Part shown: piece by piece, positions 8,928 through 17,733 of the stretch | Position numbering within the stretch: position 1 is the first letter of the stretch | Layout of the letters: each line of letters begins with the position of its first letter | Source: JACKBJ01 sp964549495 | Lineage (GTDB): Bacteria > Chloroflexota > Anaerolineae > Epilineales > Epilineaceae | NCBI GenBank assembly: GCA_964549495.1 | Contig: CAZJWJ010000029.1 | Coordinates: 1-54,126, forward strand | DNA: 54,126 nucleotides | Reading direction: 5' to 3' | Position numbers and translations under genes: made by a program | The notes under the pieces: generated by a model | The model's database searches: none | What the model saw: the letters and a program-made list of their open reading frames with translations, nothing else | What the model was told of the DNA's origin: nothing

Positions 8928-9994
8928 GCGCGCGGGCGGTCCGGCCCGCCGGGTCGGGCTCGGCGCGGGGCGAGGCCGGACGCTGCTCGCTCTGGATCAT
9001 CGTCCTGAGCTGGAATCGCCGTCAGGACACGCTGGACTGCCTGACCAGCCTGGAGGCGCAGCGCATTCCCGAGGGCGTAGAAGCCCGGATCCTGGTAGTC
9101 GACAACGGTTCGACCGACGGCTCGGTCGAAGCCATCCGGGCGGCGCATCCGCGGGTTCGGATCCACGCCCTGCCGGCCAACGTCGGCTACGCCCGGGGCG
9201 TCAACGCCGGCCTGCGCCGGGCCCTCGAGGCCGGGGCCGACTGGACGCTCCTGGTCAACAACGACACGCAGGCCGAGCCGGAGCTGATCGCCGGCTTGAT
9301 GGCGGCGGCCGAGGCGGAGGCTGCGACGATCGGCTCGAGCGCCGGCTCGGAGTCGACTCCGCCTTCGGGCTCGGATCCGGCGTCGAGGTCGGATGCCAAG
9401 CTGAGCATGCTCGCGCCGACCATCGTCTACCACGACCGGCCGGAAGAGGTCTGGCCCTCGGCCGGCTGGCGGCGCAAGCTGACCCTGGCCGCCTTCGACA
9501 GCACCGCCGACCCGCCATCTCCGGCGCCCTACCCGGTCGACTGGGCCACCGGCTGCTGCCTGCTGGTGCGATCCGCGCTGTGGCGGGAGGTCGGGCTCTT
9601 CGATCCGGGCTTCCGGGTCTACTTCGAGGATCACGACCTCTGCCTGCGCGCGCGGGCGGCCGGCTGGCGGATCCTGCACGTCCCGCCGGCCCGGATCCGG
9701 CACAAGGTCGCGCGCTCGACCGGCGCGGGCAGCCCGGACCAGCTCTACCTCTTGGCCCGATCCAGCGTGCGCTACTACCACAAGCACAGCCGCGGCCTGC
9801 ACCGGCTGCTGCTCTGCCTCTACCGCGCCGGCAGCCTGCTGCGCACCCTCGTGCGCTGCTGGCGCGAGGGCCGGCCCCGGGCGGGCCGGGCCTACCTGCG
9901 CGGCCTGCGCGACGGCCTGCGCGACTTGCGAGCCGGCCCCGACAGGAGGGATGGATGGCCGCCGTCGACGGACCGATCGATCGCCGAGACCTGA
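8924..9994 (+). CDS. Family 2 glycosyltransferase
   Basis: The ATG at 8924 overlaps the previous stop as ATGA; an open frame continues upstream but lies inside the radical SAM gene. The 356-residue product has the GT-A fold signatures IIVLSWNRRQDTLDCL, VVDNGSTDGS and LLVNNDTQ, then a rhamnosyltransferase-like acceptor region (DWATGCCLLVRSALWREVGL, FEDHDLCLRARAAGW). About 30 residues rich in Ser, Ala and Glu near residue 130 interrupt the domain and are an insertion relative to relatives I know. Likely adds a sugar to a lipid-linked or cell-surface acceptor on the cytoplasmic side. Confidence 0.9.
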   Translation: MSARAVRPAGSGSARGEAGRCSLWIIVLSWNRRQDTLDCLTSLEAQRIPEGVEARILVVDNGSTDGSVEAIRAAHPRVRIHALPANVGYARGVNAGLRRALEAGADWTLLVNNDTQAEPELIAGLMAAAEAEAATIGSSAGSESTPPSGSDPASRSDAKLSMLAPTIVYHDRPEEVWPSAGWRRKLTLAAFDSTADPPSPAPYPVDWATGCCLLVRSALWREVGLFDPGFRVYFEDHDLCLRARAAGWRILHVPPARIRHKVARSTGAGSPDQLYLLARSSVRYYHKHSRGLHRLLLCLYRAGSLLRTLVRCWREGRPRAGRAYLRGLRDGLRDLRAGPDRRDGWPPSTDRSIAET

Positions 9995-10908
9995 TCCGCT
10001 ACCTGCGCGGCGTGCGCATCGTCGAGGACCCCATCGACGGGCGGGCCCTGATCGATGCCACCCGAGAGATCGAGGAATACGTCTGGCTGCACGCCCGATC
10101 GGCCCAGCTGTCGCTGGAGATGCTGCGCGGCCTGCTGCCGGAGGGCCGGCGCCTGCGGGTGCTCGAGTTGGGCGGCGCGCCCTACTTCTTCAGCACCCTG
10201 ATGCACCGCCATTTCGACATCGAGCTGACGGCGGCCAACGTGCAGGCCGCCGCCTGGCCCGGCGAGGCCGCCACGCTCGAGCGCGGCCGGGTGGGGCTGG
10301 AGGTGCCGGCCGAGGCCGGTGCAACGGGCCGGATGGAGATCGAGGTCGAGGTCTTCAACATCGAGAAGGATCCCTTTCCCTTCGAGGCCGGCAGCTTCGA
10401 CGTGGTGCTCTGCATGGAGGTCCTGGAGCATCTGGCCTACTCGCCCAGCCACATGCTGGCCGAGACCCACCGCGTGCTGGCCCCGGACGGGCTCTTCTTC
10501 CTGACCGTGCCCAACTTCATCAACATCAAGCGCCTGGTGAACATGGCGCTCAACCGGCCCACCGAATACCCCTACTCGGGCTACGGGGTCTACGGCCGGC
10601 ATGCCCGCGAGTACGCACCCGAGGAAGTGCGCCGCCTGCTCGCCGCCTGCCACCTGGAACCGGTCAAGCTGCGCACGGCCAACGTCTGGCCCACCTTCCG
10701 CGACAGCCGGGTCAAGGGCCTGGGCAACGCCCTGCTCAACGGGCTGACGCGACTGCCGATCCCCTTCCTGGCCGCCAAGCGCGAGTACATCCTCTGCGCC
10801 GCCCGGCCGGTGGGCGAGCCTGTGGCGGCCTATCCGGACTGGCTCTACGTGCACCGACACCTCTACCCGGATCCACCCCACGGCGTGGCCAAGGTCCTCG
10901 ATGGCTGA
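9955..10908 (+). CDS. Class I SAM-dependent methyltransferase
   Basis: The start ATG at 9955 follows a GGAGGG site and lies 40 bp inside the glycosyltransferase gene. The product has 317 residues. It shows the SAM-binding motif VLELGGAPYFFS, then FDVVLCMEVLEHL and FFLTVPNFINIKRLVN, typical of class I methyltransferases encoded with glycan genes. The N-terminal 60 residues are helical and not part of the core fold. Its end overlaps the membrane-protein gene by 8 bp. Likely O-methylates a sugar or lipid intermediate; the acceptor is unknown. Confidence 0.85.
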   Translation: MAAVDGPIDRRDLIRYLRGVRIVEDPIDGRALIDATREIEEYVWLHARSAQLSLEMLRGLLPEGRRLRVLELGGAPYFFSTLMHRHFDIELTAANVQAAAWPGEAATLERGRVGLEVPAEAGATGRMEIEVEVFNIEKDPFPFEAGSFDVVLCMEVLEHLAYSPSHMLAETHRVLAPDGLFFLTVPNFINIKRLVNMALNRPTEYPYSGYGVYGRHAREYAPEEVRRLLAACHLEPVKLRTANVWPTFRDSRVKGLGNALLNGLTRLPIPFLAAKREYILCAARPVGEPVAAYPDWLYVHRHLYPDPPHGVAKVLDG

Positions 10909-12007
10909 ACGTGACCCGGCCGGCGGCCGGCAGGGCGCCTCGGCGCGGCGCTGGCGCTGGCGCTGGGGCCTGGCCCTGGCGCTCGCCGCCTTGCTGCCCT
11001 TGGTCGGCTGGCGCATCCTGCGCGATTGGCAGTCCCTGCCGGCCGAGGCCCTCTCGGCCTTCCACCTGGATCTCGGCGTCTTGGCCTTGGCCTTTGGCGT
11101 CCAGACCCTGGGCTGGCTGGTGGTCGGCGTCACCTGGCGCAGCATCCTGGGGCCGGCCGGCGCGGGCATCGGCCTGCTCGATCATCTGCGGATGCACACC
11201 CTGGCCGGTCTGGCCAGCGTGCTGCCCGGCAGCGTCTGGGCCCCGCTGGGGCGGCTGGCGCTCTACCGCCGGGCCGGGGTGGCTTCCCTCGCGCTCAGCA
11301 CGGCCCTGGTGATGGAGCTGAGCTTGATCGGCCTGGCCGGCCTGACCCTCTACGGACTGTCGGTGCCCTTCGCGCCGCTCCTTCCGCCGGGCTGGGCCCC
11401 CTTCCTGGCCGGCCTGGGGCTGCTGGCGGTCGTCTTCCTGCACCCGCGGCTCTTCGGGCGCCTCATGGAATGGGCCTGGCGCCGCTTCGGGCGAGGCGAT
11501 CCGCCCCTGCCGCCCTCGGGGCCCCAGGTCCTGCGCTGGTTCGCCGGCGAGCTGCTCGTGCTGGGCCTGTCGGGCCTGGCCCTGTGGCTCCTGATGCGCG
11601 CCATCTCGCCGGCCGCTTCTTTGCCCTGGGCCCTGGGCGTCTGGGGGCTGACCGTGGCCTTGGCCAACCTCCTGGCCTGGCTGCCGGCCACCAGCCTGCT
11701 CAAGGACGGCGGCATGGTGGCCCTCCTGACCCCGCTCTACGCCGAGGTCGTCGTGGAACCGGGGACCGCGCTGCTGGTGGCTGTGGGTGTCACCCTTGCC
11801 TGGCGGATCTGGACCCTGGCGGTGCTGCTGGCTTGGGCTGCCCTGGCCAGCCTGGGCCTGCTGGTCGGGCGGCGCTTCGGCACGCCGGGTCGAATGCCCG
11901 CAATCGGCGAGCGCCCTGCCACGGAGCCGCGCGATGCCGAGCAGCGTGCCGACGAGCAGCGCGTCGCCGAGCGTCCGGCGGCCGACGGGAGCGCTGCGCA
12001 TGGATGA
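10901..12007 (+). CDS. YbhN/AglD-like (LPG synthase TM) membrane protein
   Basis: A 368-residue, strongly hydrophobic protein with about eight membrane segments. It resembles the UPF0104 family (YbhN, the flippase half of MprF, AglD): an Arg-rich N-terminus, GVTWRSILGPAGAGI, then AGLASVLPGSVWAPLGRLALYRRAGV, which matches the family's P-G-x-x-G-x-x-x-R region. Proteins of this family are linked to lipid translocation or dolichol-linked sugar transfer. The position between two methyltransferases and after a glycosyltransferase supports a role in moving or modifying a glycolipid. Overlaps both neighbours by 8 bp. Confidence 0.8.
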   Translation: MAERDPAGGRQGASARRWRWRWGLALALAALLPLVGWRILRDWQSLPAEALSAFHLDLGVLALAFGVQTLGWLVVGVTWRSILGPAGAGIGLLDHLRMHTLAGLASVLPGSVWAPLGRLALYRRAGVASLALSTALVMELSLIGLAGLTLYGLSVPFAPLLPPGWAPFLAGLGLLAVVFLHPRLFGRLMEWAWRRFGRGDPPLPPSGPQVLRWFAGELLVLGLSGLALWLLMRAISPAASLPWALGVWGLTVALANLLAWLPATSLLKDGGMVALLTPLYAEVVVEPGTALLVAVGVTLAWRIWTLAVLLAWAALASLGLLVGRRFGTPGRMPAIGERPATEPRDAEQRADEQRVAERPAADGSAAHG

Positions 12008-12743
12008 GCATCGGGCCATGATGGAGATCCGACACGTTCAGGATCCGGAGGCATCGCGCCAGGCCTACGACGCCCTCTATGCCGAGACCGGCATCGAGAA
12101 CCTGGTCGATCATCTGGATTGGCTCTTGGACCTACTCCAGGTCGAAGCGGGCCAGAGCCTCTTGGACGTCGCTTGCGGGCGGGGCGATCTGGTGCGGCTG
12201 GCACGGCAACGCGGCCTGCGCGCCCAGGGCGTCGACCTCTCGCGGGTGGCCTTGGCTCGCGGCTTGCAGCGGATGCCGGTCGGCAGCCTGCTGGCCGCCG
12301 ACGGGACCCGGCTGCCCTTCGCCAGCGCCAGCTTCGATCGTCTCAGCAGCGTGGGCAGCCTCGAGCATTACGAGGACATGCCGGCCGGCCTGCGCGAGAT
12401 GTCGCGGGTGCTGCGGTCCGACGGGCGCGCGCTGATCCTGGTGCCCAACAGCTTCGGTCTGCGCTGGACGGTGCTGCACGCCTGGCGAAGCGGGGAGCTG
12501 CACGACGACGGGCAGCCGATTCAGCGCTACGGCACGCGCGGGCAGTGGAGCCGGCTGCTTGCCGCCGGCGGCTTGGAGGTCGAGCGGGTGCTGGGCTGCG
12601 AGGCGCCCGATGATTGGCCGGGCGGGCTGGCCGGCTGGCTGGGCGCCCTGCGCCATCCCAGCCGTCTGCTCGTCCCATTGGGCCGGCATCTGCCGACCGA
12701 CATGGCCAGCATGTTCGTCTTCCTCTGCCGCAAGACAGGCTGA
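12000..12743 (+). CDS. Class I SAM-dependent methyltransferase
   Basis: The ATG at 12000 overlaps the previous gene and has GGGAG 8 nt upstream; ATGs at 12018 and 12021 are less likely starts. The 247-residue product has motif I LLDVACGRGDLVRLA, the acidic residue in GVDLS, then FDRLSSVGSLEHYEDM and a core ending in LILVPNSFGLRW. It is a short, stand-alone enzyme of the Methyltransf_11 type. As the last gene of a five-gene overlapping unit it probably methylates the same surface molecule as its neighbours. Confidence 0.87.
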   Translation: MDEHRAMMEIRHVQDPEASRQAYDALYAETGIENLVDHLDWLLDLLQVEAGQSLLDVACGRGDLVRLARQRGLRAQGVDLSRVALARGLQRMPVGSLLAADGTRLPFASASFDRLSSVGSLEHYEDMPAGLREMSRVLRSDGRALILVPNSFGLRWTVLHAWRSGELHDDGQPIQRYGTRGQWSRLLAAGGLEVERVLGCEAPDDWPGGLAGWLGALRHPSRLLVPLGRHLPTDMASMFVFLCRKTG

Positions 12744-12891
12744 CCTCCCTCCGACTACCACCAATGGGGAATGCTCGCGCAGGGCGCAGGGCGGCCCGAG
12801 CCGCAGCCGGCGCCCGATCTACGACTTTCGGTGAATTGCCCGCGAGCCGGACTCCTGTCAGCCTTATGGCGTTGAACCGAACCGCACGCCA

Positions 12892-12916
12892 GCCGCCCCA
12901 GCCATCCTGGGGCGGC
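12892..12916 (+). terminator. Strong GC hairpin after the glycan unit
   Basis: A perfect 10-bp stem (12892-12901 with 12907-12916) and a 5-nt loop. There is no T-run, so it may be a Rho-independent terminator of the GC-rich type or a transcript stabiliser. It lies 45 bp before the TPR lipoprotein gene. Confidence 0.5.
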
Positions 12917-12961
12917 CACCGCATCGACGACCCATCGACCCGCTAGCCGGAGGAGCGCCGG

Positions 12962-13882
12962 ATGATTCCGATCGACATCGAGCCCAGGGCCTGGAGCCCG
13001 ATCCTGGTCCTGCTACTGCTCGCCGCCTGCAGCCGCTTCGGCGATCCGCACGAGCGCGGCAGCGCGGCCTTGGAGCAGCGCGATTACTACACCGCCGTGG
13101 AGGCCTTCAGCGCGGCCATCGAGGACGGCGGGCCCTACCTGGCCGAGGCCTATACCAACCGCGGCATCGCCCACGAGGCCCTGCACGACTACGAGCGGGC
13201 CATCGCCGATTACGATCGCGCCCTGGAGGCCGATCCGGAGGACGCACTGCGCGCCGAGATCCTCAACAACCGCGGCGTGGCCTACCTGGGCCAGCGCAAG
13301 TCGGCCGAGGCCCTGGCCGACTTCGAAGCGGCCATCGAGCTGCGCGAGGACTATGCCGAGGCTTATGCCAATCGCGGCCGGGCCAAGGTCGACCGCGAGG
13401 AGTGGGAGGCGGCCATCGAAGACCTGAGCCATGCGCTGGAGCTCGATCCGAATCTGGCCGAGGCCTATGGCAACCGCGCCCTGGCCGAGGAGAGCTTGGG
13501 GGACGACGAGAACGCCATCCGTGACTACAGCCGGGCCATCGAGATGACCCAGGACCCGCAGGCCTACTTCAACCGCGGCATGCTGCGCTATACGTTGGGC
13601 TGCTTCGACTTGGCCTACGAGGACTTCACGACCATCACCGAGATCCTGGACGACAGCGAATACCTCTTCTACATGGCCGATAGCCAACGCCAGTTCCTCG
13701 AGGGTCGGCCCGAGGGGTCCGACTCCTGCATGGGCATCGAGAGCGATGGGCCCATCGATCTGGATGCGGATCCGAGCGGCGAGGGCGAGCCGGCGGAGGG
13801 CGACGGGTCGGAGGACGCCGAGACCGATTCGGATGCTTCGGAGGACGAGGACGCCGGAACCGGCGAGGAGGACGGGGGCTGA
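12962..13882 (+). CDS. TPR-repeat lipoprotein
   Basis: A 306-residue lipoprotein. The ATG follows GGAGGAG. The signal peptide ends LAAC with Cys23. Residues about 35-235 are six tetratricopeptide repeats, easily seen from the recurring AEAYxNRGxA and A-I-x-D-Y/L-x-x-A-L/I patterns. The last 55 residues are an acidic Asp/Glu/Gly tail without predicted structure. TPR lipoproteins serve as scaffolds on the outer face of the membrane; the partner is unknown. The rsmD start is 5 bp downstream, so the two are probably co-transcribed. Confidence 0.9.
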   Translation: MIPIDIEPRAWSPILVLLLLAACSRFGDPHERGSAALEQRDYYTAVEAFSAAIEDGGPYLAEAYTNRGIAHEALHDYERAIADYDRALEADPEDALRAEILNNRGVAYLGQRKSAEALADFEAAIELREDYAEAYANRGRAKVDREEWEAAIEDLSHALELDPNLAEAYGNRALAEESLGDDENAIRDYSRAIEMTQDPQAYFNRGMLRYTLGCFDLAYEDFTTITEILDDSEYLFYMADSQRQFLEGRPEGSDSCMGIESDGPIDLDADPSGEGEPAEGDGSEDAETDSDASEDEDAGTGEEDGG

Positions 13883-13886
13883 TCGC

Positions 13887-14495
13887 GTGCGCGTGATCGC
13901 CGGTCGCGCGCGAGGGCGGCGCCTGGCGCCGGTTCCCGGGTCTGGCACGCGGCCGATCACCGACCGGGCCAAGGAGGCGCTCTTCTCCATCCTGGGGCCC
14001 GAGGTGCCGGGCGCTTGGGTGCTCGATCTCTTCGCCGGCACCGGCGGGGTCGGGATCGAGGCCCTCAGCCGCGGCGCCGAGGGCTGTGACTTCGTGGAGA
14101 AGGCGGCCAAGGCCCTGCGCACCATCGAGACCAACCTGGAGTCGACCGGCCTGGCCAGCGAGACGGTGCGCGTCCTGCGCCGCGACGTTTTCCAGCTGCT
14201 GGCCGGCGAGCCCGAGGCGCCCTACCACCTGATCTACGTTGCGCCGCCCCAGTACAAGGGAATGTGGCGGCGCGCCTTGGAGGCCATCGACGCCCGGCCG
14301 GCCTGGCTGGCGCGCGACGGCGTGGTCGTGGTGCAGATCCACCCGCGCGAGGACGAAGCGCTCGAGCTGCGCCACCTGGTCGAGCGCGACCGCCGCAGCT
14401 ACGGCAGCGTGCTCTTGATCTTCTACCGGCCGCGCGAGGAGGCGGATGGCGAAGCGGAGATCGACGCGGGAGGCGATCCGCCGGCAGACCGCTGA
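13887..14495 (+). CDS. rsmD: 16S rRNA (guanine-N2)-methyltransferase RsmD family
   Basis: I choose the GTG at 13887, where the protein begins VRVIAGRARGRRL exactly as RsmD proteins do; 202 residues. Motif I is VLDLFAGTGGVGIEALSRGA. RsmD methylates G966 of 16S rRNA. The catalytic motif IV, normally (D/N)PP(F/Y), reads YVAPPQYKGMW here, with Ala for the Asp. I recall the same APPQYKG form in Chloroflexota relatives, so it is probably a lineage trait rather than decay. The C-terminal 15 residues are an extra acidic tail. Confidence 0.88.
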   Translation: MRVIAGRARGRRLAPVPGSGTRPITDRAKEALFSILGPEVPGAWVLDLFAGTGGVGIEALSRGAEGCDFVEKAAKALRTIETNLESTGLASETVRVLRRDVFQLLAGEPEAPYHLIYVAPPQYKGMWRRALEAIDARPAWLARDGVVVVQIHPREDEALELRHLVERDRRSYGSVLLIFYRPREEADGEAEIDAGGDPPADR

Positions 14496-14515
14496 ACCTC
14501 GACCGTCGGCGAACT

Positions 14516-14538
14516 GGCCGATGGCCGGGCTGTCGGCC
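14516..14538 (+). terminator. Weak hairpin between convergent genes
   Basis: A 6-bp stem (14516-14521 with 14533-14538) and an 11-nt loop in the 66-bp gap between rsmD and the convergent methyltransferase gene. Could end both transcripts. Confidence 0.3.
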
Positions 14539-14561
14539 CGAGAAGCGACTCGAGAAACCGA

Positions 14562-15581
14562 TTACGAGGAGGCAGCGGCTCCCGCTTCTCGCTTGCGCGC
14601 GAAGACCGAGATCACGCTGCCCCGGCCCATGCGGTCCAGCAGCCATAAGGGCGGCTGCAGCAGGAAGCGCAGGCCGGGCAGGCGCAGGATCTGAAGCACG
14701 GGGCCCGCCAGGCCCGGCGCGCGCACGGCCAGCCAGTTCTCCAGATCGATCAGCCAGGTGAAGTAGGAGGGCATGAAGCAGTGCCAGGCCAAGGGCTCGA
14801 AGCCGGCCTCGACCAGATAGCGCTCCAGGCAGTCGTGAGGGAAGACGTAGAGGTGGCGCGGGGGGTCGTAGCCGGCCCACCAGCGGCCGAAGAGCCGGCG
14901 GTCGAGGGCTCTCCAGTTCGGCACGTTGATGGCCACCAGCCCGCCGGGCGCCAGCAGGTCGCCGGTCCGCGCCAGCGTCTGGGAGGGGGAGTAGACATGC
15001 TCCAAGACGTCCCAGAAGGTGATCACGTCGAAGCTGCCCGGCGCGAAGGGCGCCGCCTCGAGCATGCCCTCGAAGACCTCCAGGCCGAAGCGCTGGCGGG
15101 CGTAGCGCGCCGCCGAAGGCGTCAGCTCGACGCCGCGAGCATCCCAGCCCGCGCGCTGCATCTCGCGCAGGAAGAGTCCGGTCGAGCAGCCCACGTCCAG
15201 CACCCGGCCCCCGCGGCGGCCGGCGAAGCCTTCGATGAGCTTGCGCCGGCCGATCAACTTGCGCCGGCGCATGTAGCGCATCAGGGCCCGGGGCTCGTCT
15301 TCGACGGCCGGCCGGAAGGGCGCGTAGTCCGGCGGGTAATGCTGGCCGATGTGCTCGGGCGTCGGCCTGGGGCTGAGGTAGACCAGGCCGCAGCCCTGGC
15401 AGCGCCGAAGGGCGACGTCCGGCGGCACCGGCGGTGGCCAGGCGCTGCCCGGCCAGAGCAGGTCGGAGGCCTCGGCGCCGCAGAGGTCGCAGATGGAGGT
15501 CTCCAGACCCGCCGTCTCCAGACCCGCCGCCTCCAGGTCCGCCGGCTCGAAGCTCGCGGCCCTGGGCTGCGCCCCGCTCAC
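14562..15581 (-). CDS. SAM methyltransferase with N-terminal zinc-ribbon
   Basis: I place the start at the GTG at 15581: it overlaps the permease stop as GTGA and has GGGAG 8 nt upstream. The 339-residue product begins with a Cys4 module (CDLCGA then CQGCGL), continues with a YLSPRP segment, and then a class I methyltransferase core (VLDVGCSTGLFLREM, FDVITFWDVLEHV, GGLVAINVPNW). This build (zinc module plus Methyltransf_23) is common among enzymes acting on sugar nucleotides or glycans. Being coupled to an amino-acid permease gene is unusual, so its substrate is unclear. Confidence 0.85.
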   Translation of the reverse strand: MSGAQPRAASFEPADLEAAGLETAGLETSICDLCGAEASDLLWPGSAWPPPVPPDVALRRCQGCGLVYLSPRPTPEHIGQHYPPDYAPFRPAVEDEPRALMRYMRRRKLIGRRKLIEGFAGRRGGRVLDVGCSTGLFLREMQRAGWDARGVELTPSAARYARQRFGLEVFEGMLEAAPFAPGSFDVITFWDVLEHVYSPSQTLARTGDLLAPGGLVAINVPNWRALDRRLFGRWWAGYDPPRHLYVFPHDCLERYLVEAGFEPLAWHCFMPSYFTWLIDLENWLAVRAPGLAGPVLQILRLPGLRFLLQPPLWLLDRMGRGSVISVFARKREAGAAASS

Positions 15582-16438
15582 GCGCCCGCTCCCGGCCAGC
15601 CGCCGCGCCGCTCGAGCCAGCGCACCGCCAGGCTCAAGGGCAGGGTCATCATCAAGTAGAGCAAGGCCACCGCGTTCCATACCTCCAGGGCCTGGAAGGT
15701 CTGCGCGATATGGGTGCTGGCCACGTAGACCAGGTCGCGCACCGCCAGGACGCTGATCAGCGCGCTGTCCTTGAGCATGGCGATCAGGTCATTGCCCAAG
15801 GGCGGCAGCGACAGCCGCAGGGCCTGGGGCAGGATCACGTGGCGCATGGCCTGGCCGCGCGACATGCCCAAGGAGTAGGCCGCCTCGACCTGCCCGCTGG
15901 CGATGGATTGGATGCCGGCTCGCACCACCTCGGCCACGTAGGCGCCGTAGCCGATGCCCAGGCCGATGATGCCGCGCAACTCCAGGCTGACGCAATCGGA
16001 CGGTCGGCGACAGCTCTCGAGCAACCGGGCGGTCAGCCCCAGCATCTCGATCTGGCGCGCGTCCAGCCAGGCCACACCCTCCATCACCAGCGCGAAGGCC
16101 GGGGGCACCAGCCCGAAGCCGATCCAGAGCAGCAGCACCAGCATCGGGAAACCGCGGATCACCTCGACGTAGAGCGTGGCGAGCTCGCGCAAGAGGTGGC
16201 GCTTGGACACCCGCGCGATGCCCAGCAGCAGGCCTAGCAACAAGGCGATGGCGAAGCCGAACAGCGTCACCCGCAGCGTGACCAGCAGGCCGCGGCTCAG
16301 GACCCGGACGGTCAGCCGACCGGCCTCGTCGCCCAGGACTTGCAGCCAGGCCAGGCCGGAGCCGGCGATGACGACGGCCAACCACCAGGAACGGGCACCG
16401 GGATCCCGGCCCGAAGGTCGAGATCCCGACTCCTTCAC
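15578..16438 (-). CDS. Polar amino-acid ABC transporter permease
   Basis: The start is a GTG at 16438 with GGAG 8 nt upstream; 286 residues. It belongs to the HisM/GlnP family: a first membrane segment, a TLRVTLFGFAIALLLG segment, the VIRGFPMLVLLLWIGFG region, and the EAA loop (EAAYSLGMSRGQAMRHVILP) that docks on the ATPase. Compared with family members there is a roughly 40-residue insertion after the third helix. It lies 41 bp after the binding-protein gene. No ATPase gene follows, so the energising subunit must be encoded elsewhere. Confidence 0.9.
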   Translation of the reverse strand: MKESGSRPSGRDPGARSWWLAVVIAGSGLAWLQVLGDEAGRLTVRVLSRGLLVTLRVTLFGFAIALLLGLLLGIARVSKRHLLRELATLYVEVIRGFPMLVLLLWIGFGLVPPAFALVMEGVAWLDARQIEMLGLTARLLESCRRPSDCVSLELRGIIGLGIGYGAYVAEVVRAGIQSIASGQVEAAYSLGMSRGQAMRHVILPQALRLSLPPLGNDLIAMLKDSALISVLAVRDLVYVASTHIAQTFQALEVWNAVALLYLMMTLPLSLAVRWLERRGGWPGAGA

Positions 16439-16479
16439 GGCGGTCTCCGTGGAGTGGACCGTCCTCGATCGTCCGGCGA

Positions 16480-17541
16480 TCAGCCTTCGTCCGAAGCTTC
16501 GTCGCCCGCGCCTGCGCCCGCATCGCCTGCGCTGTCCTCTCCCTCGTCACCGGCGCTGTCGTCACCCTCGTCACCGGTGCCGCCTTCGTCCGAGTCGCTC
16601 ATGCCATCGCCCTCCGAGGCATCGTCGGCCTCGCCGGACCCCTCGGGCATCTCGGCTGCGTCCTCGGCCTCCTCGGCCTCCGTCCACTCGGCGATGATGC
16701 GATCGAGCTCGCCGGAGGCGCGCAGCTCGGCGATGGCGTAGTTGAAGGCCGTCAGCAGCTCGGGGCTGTCGTTGGGTACCAGGATGCCGTAGTCCTCGCT
16801 GGTAAAGGGCTCGCCGACGATGCGCAGACTGCCCTCATCGGCCGTCTCCACCGCTTTCGCGGCCGGCGTGCTGTCCAGGACCACGGCGTCGACGTCACCG
16901 CCTAGCAAGGCCTGGACGGCCAGGGGCATGTTGTCGAAGCGGCGCAGCGAATCCTCCGGTACGCCGGCATCGCTGGCCGCGGTGTCGCCGGTGGTGCCGA
17001 CCTGGACGCCGACCACGGCCTCCGGCAGGTCCTCGACGCCGGAGATGGTCTCGTCGTCCGCCCGCACCAGGATCACCTGCCCGATGCTGTAGTAGGGATC
17101 GGTGAAGGTGGCGTTGCTGTTCTCTTCCCGCTCGGGCAGGATGGTGATGGCGCTCATCAGGGCGTCGAACTCGCCGGCCGCCAGGGCGGCGAAGATGCCA
17201 TCCCAGGCCGTGCCCTGGAAGCGTGGCTGGCAGTTGACGATCTGGCAGATGGCCGCCATCAGATCCGGGTCGATGCCCACGATCTGGCCCACGTCGTTCT
17301 CGGTCTCGAAGGGCTCGTAGGTGGGGTCGGTGCCGATCAGCACCTCGCGGCCGCCCAGGTCGTAGGGGTCGGCGGTGGGCGCCTCGGCCATCTCCTCGGT
17401 GGCGCTGTCGGGCTCGGCCGGCTCCTCGTCGACGGTGGCGGAATCGGGCTCGGTCGGTCCGTTCTCGGCCACCGGCCCGCAGGCTCCGGTCGCCAGCAGC
17501 ATCGCGGTCAGGGCCAGGGGAAGCAGCTTGGAAATGCGCAT
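16480..17541 (-). CDS. Amino-acid ABC transporter substrate-binding lipoprotein
   Basis: A 353-residue lipoprotein; the signal peptide ends TGAC with Cys21. A Pro/Glu/Thr-rich spacer (to residue about 60) leads to the SBP_bac_3 domain: VLIGTDPTYEPFETEN, GIDPDLMAAICQIV, WDGIFAALAAGEFDALMSA, FTDPYYSIGQ. It should capture a polar amino acid outside the membrane for the permease downstream. The last 55 or so residues are an unusual Asp/Glu/Gly/Ser-rich acidic tail. The ATG follows AAGGAGAGA. Confidence 0.92.
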   Translation of the reverse strand: MRISKLLPLALTAMLLATGACGPVAENGPTEPDSATVDEEPAEPDSATEEMAEAPTADPYDLGGREVLIGTDPTYEPFETENDVGQIVGIDPDLMAAICQIVNCQPRFQGTAWDGIFAALAAGEFDALMSAITILPEREENSNATFTDPYYSIGQVILVRADDETISGVEDLPEAVVGVQVGTTGDTAASDAGVPEDSLRRFDNMPLAVQALLGGDVDAVVLDSTPAAKAVETADEGSLRIVGEPFTSEDYGILVPNDSPELLTAFNYAIAELRASGELDRIIAEWTEAEEAEDAAEMPEGSGEADDASEGDGMSDSDEGGTGDEGDDSAGDEGEDSAGDAGAGAGDEASDEG

Positions 17542-17624
17542 GGTTTGGCTTTCTCTCCTTGCAGGTCCTCGCGGTCGGAGCGCCGGCGAAGCGTCGCAGC
17601 TCGGCCGGAGCGCTCGATCGCGCC

Positions 17625-17653
17625 TTTATAGTCCACTTGACGCCAGGGCACAA
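17625..17653 (-). promoter_or_regulatory. Promoter of the amino-acid ABC operon
   Basis: Read on the minus strand, TTGTGC (17653-17648) is followed after exactly 17 bp by TATAAA (17630-17625). The predicted start of transcription is about 75 nt before the lipoprotein gene. Confidence 0.6.
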
Positions 17654-17733
17654 GGTCGAGCGGGGACCGTCCGCCGGAGTGCGGATTCTCCCGCGCTCGA
17701 GTCTCGCCTGCCAGCGTGAGAGGATCCCGACCC

